Below, piece by piece: positions 10,496-21,625 of a stretch of 64,000 nt of DNA. The first letter of the stretch is position 1. Every line of letters begins with the position of its first letter. The notes under the pieces are model-generated. The model did not search any database and had not been told where the DNA came from. It saw nothing but the letters and a program-made list of their open reading frames with translations. The stretch spans positions 130,299,742-130,363,741 of the forward strand of contig NC_133664.1 in assembly GCF_037893015.1 (NCBI RefSeq), read 5' to 3'. The stretch is from Macrotis lagotis (Eukaryota; Chordata; Mammalia; Peramelemorphia; Peramelidae). The translations under genes were made by a program, and so were the position numbers.

Positions 10496-10919
10496 GCTGA
10501 GTAGCTCAAGATCTACAAATGAGATAAAATATGTAGAAATACTTTGAAACTGTGAATGGTTATACAAATATCACATTTTTTCTGACTCATTTAAATCTAT
10601 GAGTAAAAAGAGGTATTGAAAGTTTCCCTGCCTCGTTTTGTTTTGTGAGTATATTAGTGTTTGTTCACAAAATAGAACCTCATCACCTGAGAAGGAAAAA
10701 AAAGTGGTATGTTTTTTGGAATGTTGTATGATGAAGAGGTGAATGAGATGCAGAGGTTAACCTCCTCAAAACTAGTTCTGGCAAGTCCTGTAATTGTTTA
10801 TGATTTGGACAAGTCTGTGGTCATCACCAGGTGCTGAAATGGGATGGGGTGAGGAGGGGGAGGGGCTGGATGATTTGAGTGGTTCTTTGCTTCTGTCTTC
10901 TCAATTGGCAATACTTTCA

Positions 10920-11050
10920 CCATATCAACTGAATCACAGTGTATTAGGTGGAAGAGATTTTAGAGATAATCTAGACCATGGCTCCCATTTTATAGGCGGG
11001 GAATTTGAGACTTTGGGAGATTGTGTCAGTCCAACAGAAGGAATTTGAAC
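10920..11050 (-). mobile_element. MIR-type SINE fragment, antisense
   Basis: GATTTTAGAGATAATCTAGACC followed by CCATTTTATAGGCGGGG is the antisense left part of a MIR-like element. Confidence 0.5.
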
Positions 11051-11514
11051 ACCAAATTTAGCATAATTCCAATTGGAATCTCAGAATGGGTACTCTTTCC
11101 ATTATTTCAGTTGCATCTTCTATAATTCATGTGATCATATATAATATGATTTGTGAATTGAACATTTCTCAGAAAAGTGAACTTATCTCTAGAAAATAAA
11201 CAATAGCTGGATAGAGATATTCATGCTATTCAAAAGAAAAGAGAAACCATAGTCTTGGAGTTTTCTTTTGTACTCTGTAATTCCAAGGTGTTTTTTACTG
11301 GTTGTGCCTGAGGGAATGACTAGAACCTCTGACATGCTGGCAGATCACAGATTATCATCTAGAGCTCAGATGGTTTCCTGAGACATTTAGAAACTAACTT
11401 CCTTCTTTCCATAAACATTTGTTGAGTCCTTGTTCTGGATAAAAAGACTAAAACAAAACAAATAAACAAAAAAAAAAAAACCCAGCCAGCCATTCTCTCC
11501 CCTCAGAGAGTTTA

Positions 11515-11519
<5 letters not shown>

Positions 11520-11546
<27 letters not shown>
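11520..11546. repeat. (CT)n microsatellite
   Basis: Pure TC dinucleotides serving as the 3' tail of the antisense SINE that follows. Confidence 0.95.
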
Positions 11547-11548
<2 letters not shown>

Positions 11549-11685
11549 AAGGTTTTTGCAAGTGGCTTGCCCAAGACCACACAGCTAGTTAATTATTTAG
11601 TTTCTGAGGTCAGATTTGAACTCAGGCACTCCTGATTCCAGAGCTGGTGTGGTGCTCTATCCACTGCACCACCTAGCCATACCCA
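11547..11685 (-). mobile_element. marsupial short SINE, antisense
   Basis: Reads AGGTTTTTGCAAGTGGCTTG, ACACAGCTAGTTAATT, GATTTGAACTCAGGC and CCACTGCACCACCTAGCC, the full antisense order, with a small deletion near the tail. Confidence 0.9.
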
Positions 11686-11689
11686 AGAG

Positions 11690-12540
11690 TTTGCTTTTCA
11701 CTAAGGGGAGAGTTTTACTATTCAACCAAGTTTGTTTGATTTGAGATCAGGCCTCCAAGTTCAATGCTTTATCTGGTATGTCAACTTACCTTGGTATTAG
11801 AATTTCTTCAAGAAAATGCCCTTAAGTTTTGGATAAAAATGATCTTAACAACTCTGATACTACTTCTTAGAAGGTTATCTTTGATGATCTGCTGAATAAA
11901 TTCTAACAGAGAAATACAGATTGGACCTATGACTCCCCTTTGTCCTACTGTTTTAGCTGAGAAACTTGCCTCATATTTCATTGAAAAAAAGACATTTGGG
12001 GAGAAATTTTAGCAATGCCTTCAGAACCTATTTAAGTATATTAGATTGCTTGCATCTATTTTATATTGCTATAGTCTGCTTAAAAAGAGACAGATAATGT
12101 ATTTAAAATAGATTTCTTAATTTCTTCATCTTTAATAGCTTTCTTTGTATTGATATATTTTGCCTTAAAATTATCTCCATTTGTCAATATATTCCTCTGG
12201 CCTCTCCTACTCAGTCATCCCTTAAAACAAAGATTTAAAACTATAGAAAAAAGCTTGGTAAAACCAATTAATACTTTAATCTTCTCTACAAAGAAGGGAG
12301 TTTGGTATACAATTATACTTTCCATATCATGACTTTCCCCATCATGGGTTTCAATATATTGTAGGTTGACATAAGAAATTAAATGGGAATTTGGGGGGAG
12401 TTTTGTAGAAGTTGTAGATGACATGTGAAGGTCAGCAGATGACACAGGAAAAGTTTATATGCATAAATAGTAGGAAAGGAAAACCAAAAAAAATTTGTGG
12501 ATATTTTCCAAACCACAGGGGCCCCATAATGTAGATTTTT
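11690..12540. other. AASS: intron 1 stretch, nothing recognised
   Basis: AT-rich intronic sequence. No exon, RNA gene or clear repeat was recognised. Confidence 0.5.
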
Positions 12541-12544
12541 TTTG

Positions 12545-12870
12545 GAACTTTTTATGTATGGTTAAATTTGGTCATTAAAATTACACGCTTAGTCTTTTCA
12601 TTTACTTTGTGATAATCATTATGCATAGTGTCAGTTTACTTATGTTTGCAGCAATGTCTCTTCACATGTTTCTCTGAATTCTTCATATTCATGACTGTTT
12701 TATGATGAAGAACCACAATTTGTTTAGCCACTTCCTTGTTGAAGGACATTTGTTCTGTTTCTACTTCTTTGAGACCACAAATAGGGCTACTGTGAATGTT
12801 TTGGTGTAGCTGGAATTTTCTGGTTTTGATCTTCTGGGGTTATATGCATAGCAGTGGTATCTCTTGGCTC
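12545..12870 (-). mobile_element. L1 3' UTR region, antisense, decayed
   Basis: AATTTGTTTAGCCACTTCC, ACCACAAATAGGGCTACTG and GTTATATGCATAGCAGTGG mirror the antisense L1 text at 34040-34200. Confidence 0.65.
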
Positions 12871-13124
12871 GAACTCTCTATGGAAAATTTAGTTTGCCTG
12901 GGTCCTTGAAGGCTATGCCAACAGAAAGCAAATGCTAGTCCTGGAACCTATCATAGTAGAAGGAGTACAGGCTCAATGCTACTGTTAACCAGTATCATTT
13001 TCTCTTTCAAGAACTAATTTAGCAATTTTTGGAAAGATTTGTCATTAGAATAACTGCAAATAGTGAATTTTGGGATCTTGGCAACTCTCAAAGACAATCT
13101 CTATTTGGTTATGATGTCATAGTA

Positions 13125-13320
13125 GTTTATCTTAAAGTCAGGGAAACCCAAGTTCAAATCTGATCTAAACAATTGTACTAATAACTATTTGACCCAGGGC
13201 AAGTGACAACCTCTCTCTCTGGTTCTGGTTCAGTTGTTTCATTGGTGAAATGAGGGATTTGGACTCTATAGACTCTAAGGACACTTTCAATGCAGTGCTG
13301 TCATCCTGTGATGAGGAGAT
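13125..13320 (+). mobile_element. MIR SINE, sense
   Basis: AAACCCAAGTTCAAATCTG, TTTGACCCAGGGCAAGTGAC and GAAATGAGGGATTTGG occur in the MIR order. Confidence 0.65.
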
Positions 13321-13454
13321 ATTAATCAACTGGTGAAAGGAATACAGAAACAAGATAGTGGAGATTTGAAGTCAATAGTTTGGAGCAGTCTGCCTTTGAA
13401 ATGTTGACCATTTGTAATTTAGCTAAATTCATAGGCCCAAAAAAGATGGTAGCA

Positions 13455-13790
13455 TCTTCAACTGGAATTAAATGCTTATTCTGTTCCAGGCACTGTGATA
13501 AATGTTAGAGATATGAAGAAAGTAAAAACAAAATGAAAAGAGATTCTGTTCTGAAGGCATTCACAGTCTCATGCAAACAGCTGTATATAAATAAGATATA
13601 AATACTGGATAAATTGGAGATCATCTCAGAGAAGAGACAATAAGCTGTAGGTGGTCTGGGAAAGGCTTCTTATGGATAGTGGGAACTTAAATGAGACTAG
13701 AAGGAAGCTGGGGAAGCCAAGATGTAAGGAAAAGGAGAAATAGAGTTTCAAGAAGTAAAGAGTGCTCAACATTGTCAAAGGCTGAAAGAA
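13455..13790 (-). mobile_element. L2-related LINE, antisense
   Basis: AATGCTTATTCTGTTCCAGG opens it as a reversed L2 end. GGCATTCACAGTCTCATGC and GGGAAAGGCTTCTTATGG follow as in the 9461-10150 copy. Confidence 0.65.
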
Positions 13791-13794
13791 TGTG

Positions 13795-13940
13795 AACTTA
13801 AGAGGATCTGGGTTTGCTTCTGTTGCTTATTACTTATATTCCTTTGGTAAATTACTTTCTGAGTCTTAATTTTTCTTCTGTAAAACAAAGGATTTAGACT
13901 TAGATGATATTTAAGATACCTCTCATCTCTAAACTTTATG
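13795..13940 (+). mobile_element. MIR SINE fragment, sense
   Basis: CTTTGGTAAATTACTTTCTG then GTAAAACAAAGGATTTAGAC, the MIR core and right half. Confidence 0.55.
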
Positions 13941-14040
13941 ATCATACTGGCTACTGATAAAAGATGGGAATTGAGAAATATTGGTTTATTAGCTTATATT
14001 TCTAAATTGATGTTTTGGTTTACATCCCATTCATTTCTGG

Positions 14041-14110
14041 ATATATATATATATACACATATATATATATATATGTATACACGCACACACACACACACAC
14101 ATATACATAT
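14041..14110. repeat. (TA)n(CA)n microsatellite
   Basis: TA-rich tract passing into CA dinucleotides. Confidence 0.95.
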
Positions 14111-14980
14111 TCATCTTCTCATTGAATTATGTCTTGCAACAAAAACTTTAAAAAATAAAGAGGGAGGGGAATTTAGTAAAACCAACAAATGTATCAACTT
14201 CCTCTGAGTATGATATATTTAATATCAGTAGGGCTTCCCTTCTGAAATAAAAGACTGGGGGAGGAGGGGGAGCATGTTTTTTTAACTCTTGGTCTTAGCT
14301 TGTTTATTGAAATGCAGACTTATTATCTTTTATATCCTGCTTTAGCTCACCAATTAGGACTTTTTTATTTAACAGAACCATGAAGATTAACTCTTAAAGT
14401 ACTTTGTTTTTATTAAGTTTTTAATAATCCATCTTACATAAAAAGTTATATTTCTATGACTGCATATATGATGAAATGTTTTCATTGACTTTTAAAAAAT
14501 AGTCATTTAAATGCAATATTTAATCATCTACATGTCCAAGGTAAGTGATTTCAGTTCCTGTTCTCCCATCATAGATGGGTTTATTATACACTTGAGTCTG
14601 AGATTTTTGTAACTGATTCTTCAATCATTCTCCAAACACTGGTCTTACTTGTGCTTAAGATCGTCATCATCTCTGGATTCTTTTGTTTTTCTTCCTCTTA
14701 TTATAACCCTTATCCTTAAATCATTGAAACTGTTTGAAAGCTATTTGTTTTCTTACATACTGTGACTAGCAGTTTGAAATAATTGCTTTTGATGTATTTC
14801 CTTCTACCATTCTAAGATTATACAAGTTTAAGTTTTTAGATTTTTGTGATGACTCAAGAAAATTAGCATCCCAACTTTATTTAGAACAGTTACTGGTGAA
14901 TGGTAGCTAATTATTTCACTAATTTGCTACTTTGTGTTGATGGATACTTATCCCCCAAATTAAGCACTGGGGGCTACATT
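14111..14980. other. AASS: distal intron 1, nothing recognised
   Basis: AT-rich DNA without a recognised gene or repeat. Confidence 0.5.
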
Positions 14981-14984
14981 TGAC

Positions 14985-15060
14985 TTTAGGGCTCTTGAGA
15001 GCAGAGCCTGTTTTATTGCCTGTTTTATTGCCTTTGTATTCTCAGCATTTAACATAAATC
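14985..15060 (+). mobile_element. L2 LINE 3' end fragment, sense
   Basis: GAGAGCAGAGCCTGTTTTATT followed by TCTCAGCATTTAACATAAAT. An internal 14-bp repeat of CCTGTTTTATTG is present. Confidence 0.55.
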
Positions 15061-15214
15061 TAAATCCACTGAACACATTTTGATCATACTTGTCATCACG
15101 AGTTTATCTTATTTTACTGCCAATTTCAAAGTTGATCGAAATTGATTTGTAGCTGCTTTTTCCTGTTCACTTTTATTCTGTCGCATTTACCATCACTAGG
15201 TTTCCCCAGGTTTC

Positions 15215-15427
15215 ATGATGATCCAAGTACTCAGGAGCAAGCAATATAGGCGAGGGATCATCCATTTAAAACATCTCCATCATAAGGCTGTGTTGGCACT
15301 CAGGAGAGAAGATGTAAATGCATGGGAAAGAAGGGCACCTCTAGCACCAAAACATATCAAAGGGATCACTAATTTGGGATATAAGGTGCTTGTTCAACCT
15401 TCAAATCGGAGAGCCATTCATGATAAG
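15215..15427 (+). CDS. AASS: AASS exon 2 (residues 1-71): start codon and transit peptide
   Basis: Encodes the N-terminus: an Arg/Lys/His-rich, acid-free leader of about 30 residues ([19 protein letters not shown]...), fitting a mitochondrial targeting peptide, then [18 protein letters not shown], the start of the LKR (alanine dehydrogenase/PNT N-like) fold. Two ATGs lie in tandem at 15215 and 15218. The human protein starts at the position of the second, which has A at -3 and the better context, so the true start may be 15218. The acceptor is either AG at 15198-15199 or AG at 15208-15209, both in the UTR. The exon ends GATAAG|GTAAGT in phase 0. Confidence 0.95.
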
Positions 15428-15464
15428 GTAAGTGTTAGTATAACCATGATAATAGCGATAGCTA

Positions 15465-15600
15465 AAAACTGTTTGGTGCTTTCGGTTTGTGACATGCCTT
15501 CTGTAAATTATCTCATTTTTTTTCATAACAACCACCTTATGAGGAACATTCTGAAAATATTATCTTCATCTTAGAGATATGCTTGCACCCAGAATACTTA
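15465..15600 (-). mobile_element. MIR SINE fragment, antisense
   Basis: TTTGGTGCTTTCGGTTTGTGA and CATAACAACCACCTTATGAGG are the antisense MIR left half. It starts only about 40 bp after the exon 2 donor. Confidence 0.55.
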
Positions 15601-16039
15601 GAGCAATATTTAGAGGATGAAAAAAAAGCAATTCTGCTCCTTGTACCACAGGAGAGATATAATACAATAAACAAAGGCTCAGACAAGGGCACTTAGAAGA
15701 TTTGGAGGGCTTCCTTGACTTGGGGTTTGTGAACTTGTTTTTTTTAAATATATATTTTGATAAGTATATTTTAAAATAATTGATTTTCTTAGAAATCCTA
15801 TTTTATTTTTTCATATAAGACCATATTTCTGAGCAGGAGTTTCTAAGATTTAGCCAGATTGCCAAAAGGGTCAATGGCACAAAACTTCCTGGATTAGAGG
15901 GATGAAGGTGGAGGTGAAACATGCTATATGACAAGTGACTGAAAAGATGAGAATTATTTTTCTTGGATTAGAAAAGAGCAAGCAGAGACATTAAAATTTA
16001 TACAATAAGCAGCACAGATAAATTTGAATCAAGAAATAG
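15601..16039. other. AASS: intron 2 stretch, nothing recognised
   Basis: AT-rich intron without recognised features. Confidence 0.5.
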
Positions 16040-16360
16040 ATGTTTAAAATGCTCTTGGCCCTGTCCTAGGTCAGAAACAAGACAATCCATGTCAAATAGA
16101 GCTTGCCTTCTATTTTGAGAGTCTATGTACTAAGAAAAGTAAAAATCAGAGTAATTTCAAGATGAAGAGTATTAAAAATAGGGGAATCATAAAAGGTGTT
16201 CCCTAGGAGATGTACCTCAGCTGAGCCTTGAAGGAAACTAAGGGTTCCAAGGGATGAAGAGGAGGCTTAGATAGGTCCTCTCTAGAAATATTAAAGGAAA
16301 TGGATGATAAATTTATGAGTTCATCCTAAGAGGTGGCATTTGCAGGAAATAGTTTGAAAA
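16040..16360 (-). mobile_element. L2-related LINE, antisense, partial
   Basis: GACAATCCATGTCAAATAGAG, CTCAGCTGAGCCTTGAAGG and related text follow the interior of the 9461-10150 element. Diverged. Confidence 0.5.
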
Positions 16361-16689
16361 AGAGTTTGGAAATAACTTTGAACACAAGTCATAGATCACT
16401 TCTGAGAAAAATGGAGAGATGGTCTTGACCTTTAATATTGATGGATGAACTGATGATATGGCAAATACTATTTTTCTGTTTTCTAATCTTAGGATTCACT
16501 GTGGAATTTCTTTTAAGTGGTAAGCTCCATTAATGGATCTGTAATTTTATTTCTGCAACAATTTAGTTTACTTGCAACTTTTAAAGAATGTACATTTGTT
16601 TATCTAGGAAAAAACAAAGTAACCAGTTGGTTTTGTGAATTAGAGTTGAAAATAAAACATTTTCAGGCATTATATACATAAATACCTGT

Positions 16690-16917
16690 ATATGTGTGTA
16701 TATATCTCTTTATCTTTATCTCTATCTCTATCTCTATCTCTATCTCTATCTCTATCTATCTCTATCTCTATCTCTATATCTCTATCTCTATCTATCTCTA
16801 TCTCTATCTATCTCTCTATCTCTATCTCATCTCTTTCTCTATCTCTATCTCTATCTCTATCTCTGTATCTATCATCTCTATCTCTATCTCATCTCTATCT
16901 CTGTCTCTATATATATT
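16690..16917. repeat. TCTATC/TATCTC hexanucleotide array
   Basis: About 220 bp of CTCTAT-type hexamers with occasional four-base TATC units and TCATCTC variants, ending in a short (TA) run. All three forward frames stay open through it (Ser/Ile/Tyr/Leu runs), which is an artefact. Confidence 0.95.
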
Positions 16918-17379
16918 TGTTTGCACAGATAAATCTTTGGCTTTGCCCTTGAACTTGTTTGAAGGTGTCTGAAGTTTTGAGATTAATTGCAATGTTAAAA
17001 TCACCATTATGAATAATCTATTGAGTGCTTTTTGAGTGTTTGTGCAAGACAGTTTAAAGCATAAGATACATTCTTTGTTTCAAGTAGCTGACAATAATGA
17101 AGTAAGTAATGATACCAGGTAGCAAGATATAAGTTCATTCCTTTGGGATGTTTCATTTATATAGCTTTCTTTTTATTTTCACTGTTAATATCTTTCTTCT
17201 AGCCTTCTCAGTTGCAAATACTATCTCATCCAAAGCTTTTTGCCTCTTCAAAGCACTCTGCAAAATGTTCTCAAATTGTTCTGCCTAACTAAATCATTTT
17301 TGTAACTGATAGGAGAGTTGAGAGTAAAAGCTTCAATAATTCACCATCACTTGCTTGGTAAGGTAGAAGAAATTGTAAC

Positions 17380-17625
17380 ATTTAAGACTTTGTACAATTG
17401 GCCTCAGCTTACTTTCTAATCTTACTCCCTTCACATTCCAGCAAACTGAATTATTTGCCTTCCCCAAGTATACCCTATGTTTGACCTTTGTTTACACTGT
17501 TCCCTTCTGCTTTGACTACTCTTTCCAGCCTCTCTCTTTCAAAGGCTTATTTGTTCTTTGTATTTCAGTTCAAATGTCATCTCCTCCATAAAACCATTTC
17601 TGATAAGCCTAACCATAACGACTCA
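17380..17625 (+). mobile_element. L2 LINE 3' region, sense
   Basis: TTGGCCTCAGCTTACTTTC, CTTCACATTCCAGCAAACTG and GTTCAAATGTCATCTCCTCC are in L2 order. Confidence 0.75.
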
Positions 17626-17878
17626 ATATTCTGAATTCCTATAGTAAAAATGAATCCATATTTCAGAGTAAAAGCATGCTACTCTTAAGGAAGGATACAT
17701 TTATTTGAGGTTAAAAACCACAAACTTTGCTGCTTCCTAATCAAGCTAGCACATATAGAAGAAAACAATTTGGTCTAAGGAAGCAGTACAAATGCTCAAA
17801 TCTTTTAATGACAAGAATGAGACTAAATAAATGAGACTAAATAAATAAAACATTTCTCTTTTAAAAAGTAAGATATTA

Positions 17879-17942
17879 GGGGGCAGCTAGGTGGTGCAGG
17901 AGGACCTGAGTTCAAATCTGGTCTCAGATACCACATGTAAAG
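17879..17942 (+). mobile_element. short SINE with internal deletion, sense
   Basis: The head GGGCAGCTAGGTGGTGCA joins directly to GGAGGACCTGAGTTCAAATC, missing about 30 bp of the standard centre, then stops after TCTCAGATACC. Confidence 0.85.
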
Positions 17943-18074
17943 TATGCCTTATGGCATCATAAATATGGTGACTCATATTCTAGCATTCATGACCTATCAT
18001 ATTCAATTTAGTATATTATAATTTTTTTAATAGGAGGACCATATCATATTTTTCTTTGGAGAGGGGGGAAGTCT

Positions 18075-18235
18075 AGTAAAAGAGTGCTGGACTAAGTAGT
18101 TTTGCTATTGATTGGCTGTGTGTTCTTAGCAAATTCTTTTCCCTCTCTGACTCTTAGTTTCTTCATCTGTAAAACCAAGAAGTTGAATTTGATACTGTCC
18201 AAATTCCTTTTGCAGTCTATGTGACTTTATGATTT
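18075..18235 (+). mobile_element. MIR SINE, sense
   Basis: GATTGGCTGTGTGTTCTTAGC, then CTCTTAGTTTCTTCATCTGT and AAGAAGTTGAATTTGATAC. Confidence 0.7.
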
Positions 18236-18483
18236 ATAACTCACAGACAGCTTTAGCACAACTTACTGCAGCTAGTAGATCCATAGGAAATATTTTAAGA
18301 AGTGAATCAGCTCCTGATTATCCATAATAATGAGCCATGAACATATCACTTAAAACCTCTCTGGTTTCAGATTCTTCATTTTTAAAATGAGTGTTGGGTA
18401 GTCATTGGTGCCCTTTTTCATTCTAAAAGTTATAATTCTATAAGCACATGTATGTTGCAGACAACTCCCTTTCCTTAGAAAGA

Positions 18484-18518
18484 AACAACAACAACAACAA
18501 CAATAATAATAATAATAT
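18484..18518. repeat. (CAA)n/(TAA)n microsatellite
   Basis: CAA triplets passing into TAA triplets at the head of an antisense MIR. Confidence 0.9.
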
Positions 18519-18519
18519 C

Positions 18520-18765
18520 TAACATTTAAGGTTTAAATATAATTTCATTTGATCTTCATGGCAACCTTGGAAGTTAAGGGCTGTTATTAATATTAATATT
18601 AATATTATTATTATTATCATTCTCACTTTGCATATGAGGAAACTGAGGAAGATGCAGCTAAATGACTTCCCTAGGGTCACATATCTACTAAGCATCTGAA
18701 GTTCAATTAGAATAAGGTCTTTCTGACTCCATGTCTAGCATTGTATAAACCAGTGACCTCTACTT
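18520..18765 (-). mobile_element. MIR SINE, antisense, with internal (TAT)n
   Basis: CTTCATGGCAACCTTGGAAG, ATATGAGGAAACTGAGGAAG and TTCCCTAGGGTCACATATC are the antisense MIR. A TTA/TAT expansion lies within it at about 18580-18620. Confidence 0.75.
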
Positions 18766-18944
18766 TCAAGTCATGAAACCTTGACCAGTACAGAATGGTT
18801 TCTTTATATTAAATAAAATTGCAAATATTTATTTTGTGTCTTTCACTAACATACTTATATGTGTCAGTAATATTGTTTCATACTTCCGTGGGCTAAAGCT
18901 GTAATTACAGAAGGTCTTTCTTAAATGAGCAAATTGATTGATTG

Positions 18945-19090
18945 GCCACTTCATGAGGTAGGTAGAATAAACAGTATATTTGAAAGCTAAGCATACTGAA
19001 GAGCAGAAGATGAAGTGATTTGTCCAAGGTTACACATATATTAAATGTTAGAATGAGGATTTGACTACAGGAGAATCTAATTCTAAATTA
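18945..19090 (-). mobile_element. MIR SINE, antisense, decayed
   Basis: CACTTCATGAGGTAGGTAG, then GATTTGTCCAAGGTTACAC. Confidence 0.55.
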
Positions 19091-19353
19091 CTTTAAAAAT
19101 TACATCAATTTTCCTTTCACCACATCAAGTTGTCTCTCTCAGCTGGAACATCTATACACATAACATTCTTTCTTGCTTTATACAATAACCTAAGAAATAG
19201 TCATTCTCCCACTTGTTTTTAATGTACTTGAACTTAAAAACCTTAAGATTTCAACTGCTTTGGTGATAACACTTTTGTTTTTTACCCTCATTAAGGAAAA
19301 AATTGCATGCAACAAAGAATTGTAATGCATTTTCCCCAAAATTGTCTTCACAG

Positions 19354-19530
19354 GAATATGTCAAAGCTGGAGGCATTCTTCAAGAAGATATTTCTGAGGC
19401 TTGCCTCATTGTAGGAGTGAAGAGACCTCCAGAAGAGAAATTAATCCCCAGGAAAACTTATGCATTCTTCTCTCACACAATTAAAGCTCAGGAAGCAAAT
19501 ATGGGTTTATTGGATGAGATTCTAAGACAG
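19354..19530 (+). CDS. AASS: AASS exon 3 (residues 72-130): LKR domain
   Basis: Acceptor TTCTTCACAG|GAATATG and donor AGACAG|GTAATT; 177 bp, phase 0 at both ends. Encodes [20 protein letters not shown]...[17 protein letters not shown], matching the N-terminal LKR subdomain of the human enzyme almost residue for residue. The SHTIKAQ motif is the typical alanine-dehydrogenase-like segment near the substrate cleft. No frame damage. Confidence 0.97.
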
Positions 19531-19587
19531 GTAATTAGCAATACAAATAATAAATCTTTTTTTTAAAGTAGATGTTATTGATATCGT

Positions 19588-19740
19588 TTAAAAAATTTGT
19601 TTATTTAAGGCAATGGGGATAAGGGACTTGCCCAAGTTCACACAGCTAGGCAATCATTAAGTGTCTGAGGTCACATTTGAATTCAGGACCTCCTGATTCC
19701 AGGGCCAATTCTGTATCAACTGTGCCACCTAGCTGCCCCC
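19588..19740 (-). mobile_element. marsupial short SINE, antisense
   Basis: TTTAAGGCAATGGGGATAAG, CACACAGCTAGGCAATCATT and CTGTGCCACCTAGCTGCCCC. It lies 58 bp downstream of the exon 3 donor. Confidence 0.9.
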
Positions 19741-19805
19741 AATATCTTTTTTACATGACCTAAATGTATTGCCATTTTTTTTAGATTGCCTAAATAAATT
19801 TTAAG

Positions 19806-20030
19806 GCAGTGAGGGGTCATAGCAAATAAAGTGTTGGGCCTGGAGTCAGGAAGATTTCCCAAATTCAAATTTGGTTGTAGATACTTCCTACTTAGGCGAC
19901 CCTATGCAAACTACTTAGCCTCAACTATAAATGAGCTGGAGAAGAAAATGGCAACTCATTCTAGTGTCTTTGCTAAGAAAAATCTCAAATACGGTCATGA
20001 AGAATTGAATATGACTGCAAATGACTGAAC
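19806..20030 (+). mobile_element. RTE-tailed marsupial SINE, sense
   Basis: A tRNA-like head (AATAAAGTGTTGGGCCTGGAG) is followed by ATGAGCTGGAGAAGAAAATGG and GTCTTTGCTAAGAAAAATC, the tail found in the antisense copies at 21215 and 61615. The ORF across it is accidental. Confidence 0.7.
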
Positions 20031-20132
20031 AATAACAAAAAAAGCAAATTTAATGGATATCTTTTTATTGCTTAAATTTCTCCCAATATCTCTTCCCTCC
20101 CCTCTCAGAAATTAATTCCATAAAACAGAGAA

Positions 20133-20290
20133 TACTTTTTTTTTAGTTTTTTGCAAGGCAAATGGGGTTAAGTGGCTTGCCCAAGGCCACACAGCTAGGT
20201 AATTATTAAGTGTCTGAGGCCTGATCTGAACCCAGGGACTCCTGACTCCAGGGCCGGTGCTCTATCCACTATGCCACCTAGCTGCCCCTA
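20133..20290 (-). mobile_element. marsupial short SINE, antisense
   Basis: Complete antisense copy from a T-run and TTTTTTGCAAGGCAAATGG to GCCACCTAGCTGCCCC. It looks young. Confidence 0.92.
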
Positions 20291-20985
20291 CAAAGAATAC
20301 TTTTTAAAGAAAAAAAAATTAAAAGAGGAAGAAGAGCAAAATTGAAAAAAATTGGAGAAGTTATCTTCTCATATCTCTTCTTTATGATCATTCTTGTTCT
20401 TTGTAATTTTGCAGAATTCACTTTGGAGTTAAGATAAAGTAAATCTTAATGTGAGTTTACTGATCTGAATACTTCAGTCCATCTAGGAAATTTGCCTTTT
20501 TTATTAGTTTATAGAAAAAGGTGATTTCTAAAATCCTGCAATATATGCAAAGTTACTTTCTCATGGAGTAAGGATTAGTCATACTATTAAAAAGCACAAG
20601 AAGGTTTATTCTTTCTTATCTTTGTAGTGATTATGGAAAGAATAATGATTACCTTTGTGACTAGCTTATCACAGTTTACTTATCAAATGCTAGTTATAAA
20701 AATTTTAGAATTCTAGAGATTCAGTAAGTTTTAGAACCCAACCTTTCTTTTGTTTTTTCTGCATGAAAAAACTGAGATCCAGAGTAATAAAATGACTTTT
20801 CCACTATACCACACTATAGAATATGTCATAATTAAAGGGGGGAAGTACAAAATTTCTGTCTTAAATTCTCTACTTACCAGGATCTAAGAAAAAATTTTAA
20901 AAATATTTTAAAATGTGTGACTTTATTAGTATCTGAAAATAAGTTGGAGTTGGGCAATCATGACAACTAGTAAAATCAATAAGGG
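20291..20985. other. AASS: intron 3 stretch, nothing recognised
   Basis: AT-rich intron. No exon or clear repeat, apart from a possible MIR trace near 20720-20820. Confidence 0.5.
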
Positions 20986-20987
20986 GT

Positions 20988-21145
20988 GGTGTGGGTAGGT
21001 GGCGCAGTGGATAGAGCACCAGCCCTGGAGTCAGGAGTACCTGAGTTCAAATTTGGCCTCAGACACTTAATAATTGCCTAGCTGTGTGACCTTGGGCAAG
21101 CCACTTAACCCCATTGCCTTGGGAAAAAAAAAACTTAAAAAAATC
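20988..21145 (+). mobile_element. marsupial short SINE, sense
   Basis: TAGGTGGCGCAGTGGATAGAG to CCCCATTGCCTTGGG and an A-rich tail. Little diverged. Confidence 0.92.
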
Positions 21146-21214
21146 AATAGGAGAAGCATATGTGATATCTACACAAAGAAAATAGGGAGATCTTAACATA
21201 AAATTAGGAAATTC

Positions 21215-21455
21215 AAGGATTCAGGGTTTTCAATTGAGTCTGATATCTTCATGACCTCATTTGTAGTTTTGTTGGCAAAGATACTGAAGTGGATTGTCAT
21301 TTCCTTCTCCAGCTCATTTTACAGGTAAAAAAAAAACTGAAGCAGAGTTAAATGGTCCAGTGTCTCATAGCTAGTAAATTATTTGAACTCATAAAGAGTA
21401 AGCTTCTGGATTCTAGATGTGGTGTCCTATCCACTGGCCACCCAACTGCCCTAGG
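21215..21455 (-). mobile_element. RTE-tailed marsupial SINE, antisense
   Basis: GGCAAAGATACTGAAGTGG, TTTCCTTCTCCAGCTCATTT and CCTATCCACTGGCCACCC give tail then head in antisense order. Confidence 0.75.
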
Positions 21456-21499
21456 CAATTCAAACAATATTTAAATGAAAAAATATTTATTTAGTGCCT

Positions 21500-21625
21500 A
21501 TTTGCGGTAAGGTCACCCTAATTGCCTCTTTATTGTCATCTATTAAATGAACTGGAGAAGGGAATAGAAAGCAACTATAGCATCTTTGCCAAGAAAACCC
21601 AAAACAGGATCTGTAGAGAGTCACA
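21500..21625 (+). mobile_element. RTE-tailed SINE, 3' part only, sense
   Basis: AATGAACTGGAGAAGGGAATAG then ATCTTTGCCAAGAAAACCC. The tRNA-like head is missing. Confidence 0.6.

Noticed and set aside
15428..15574. Extension of exon 2 past 15427 in the same frame
   Set aside because: A strong GTAAGT donor sits at 15428, the following residues do not resemble AASS, and the next exon joins in frame with the expected EYVKAGG text.
16690..16917. Hexanucleotide array as a CRISPR or minisatellite array
   Set aside because: Units are 4-6 bp with no spacers; it is a microsatellite in vertebrate intron DNA.
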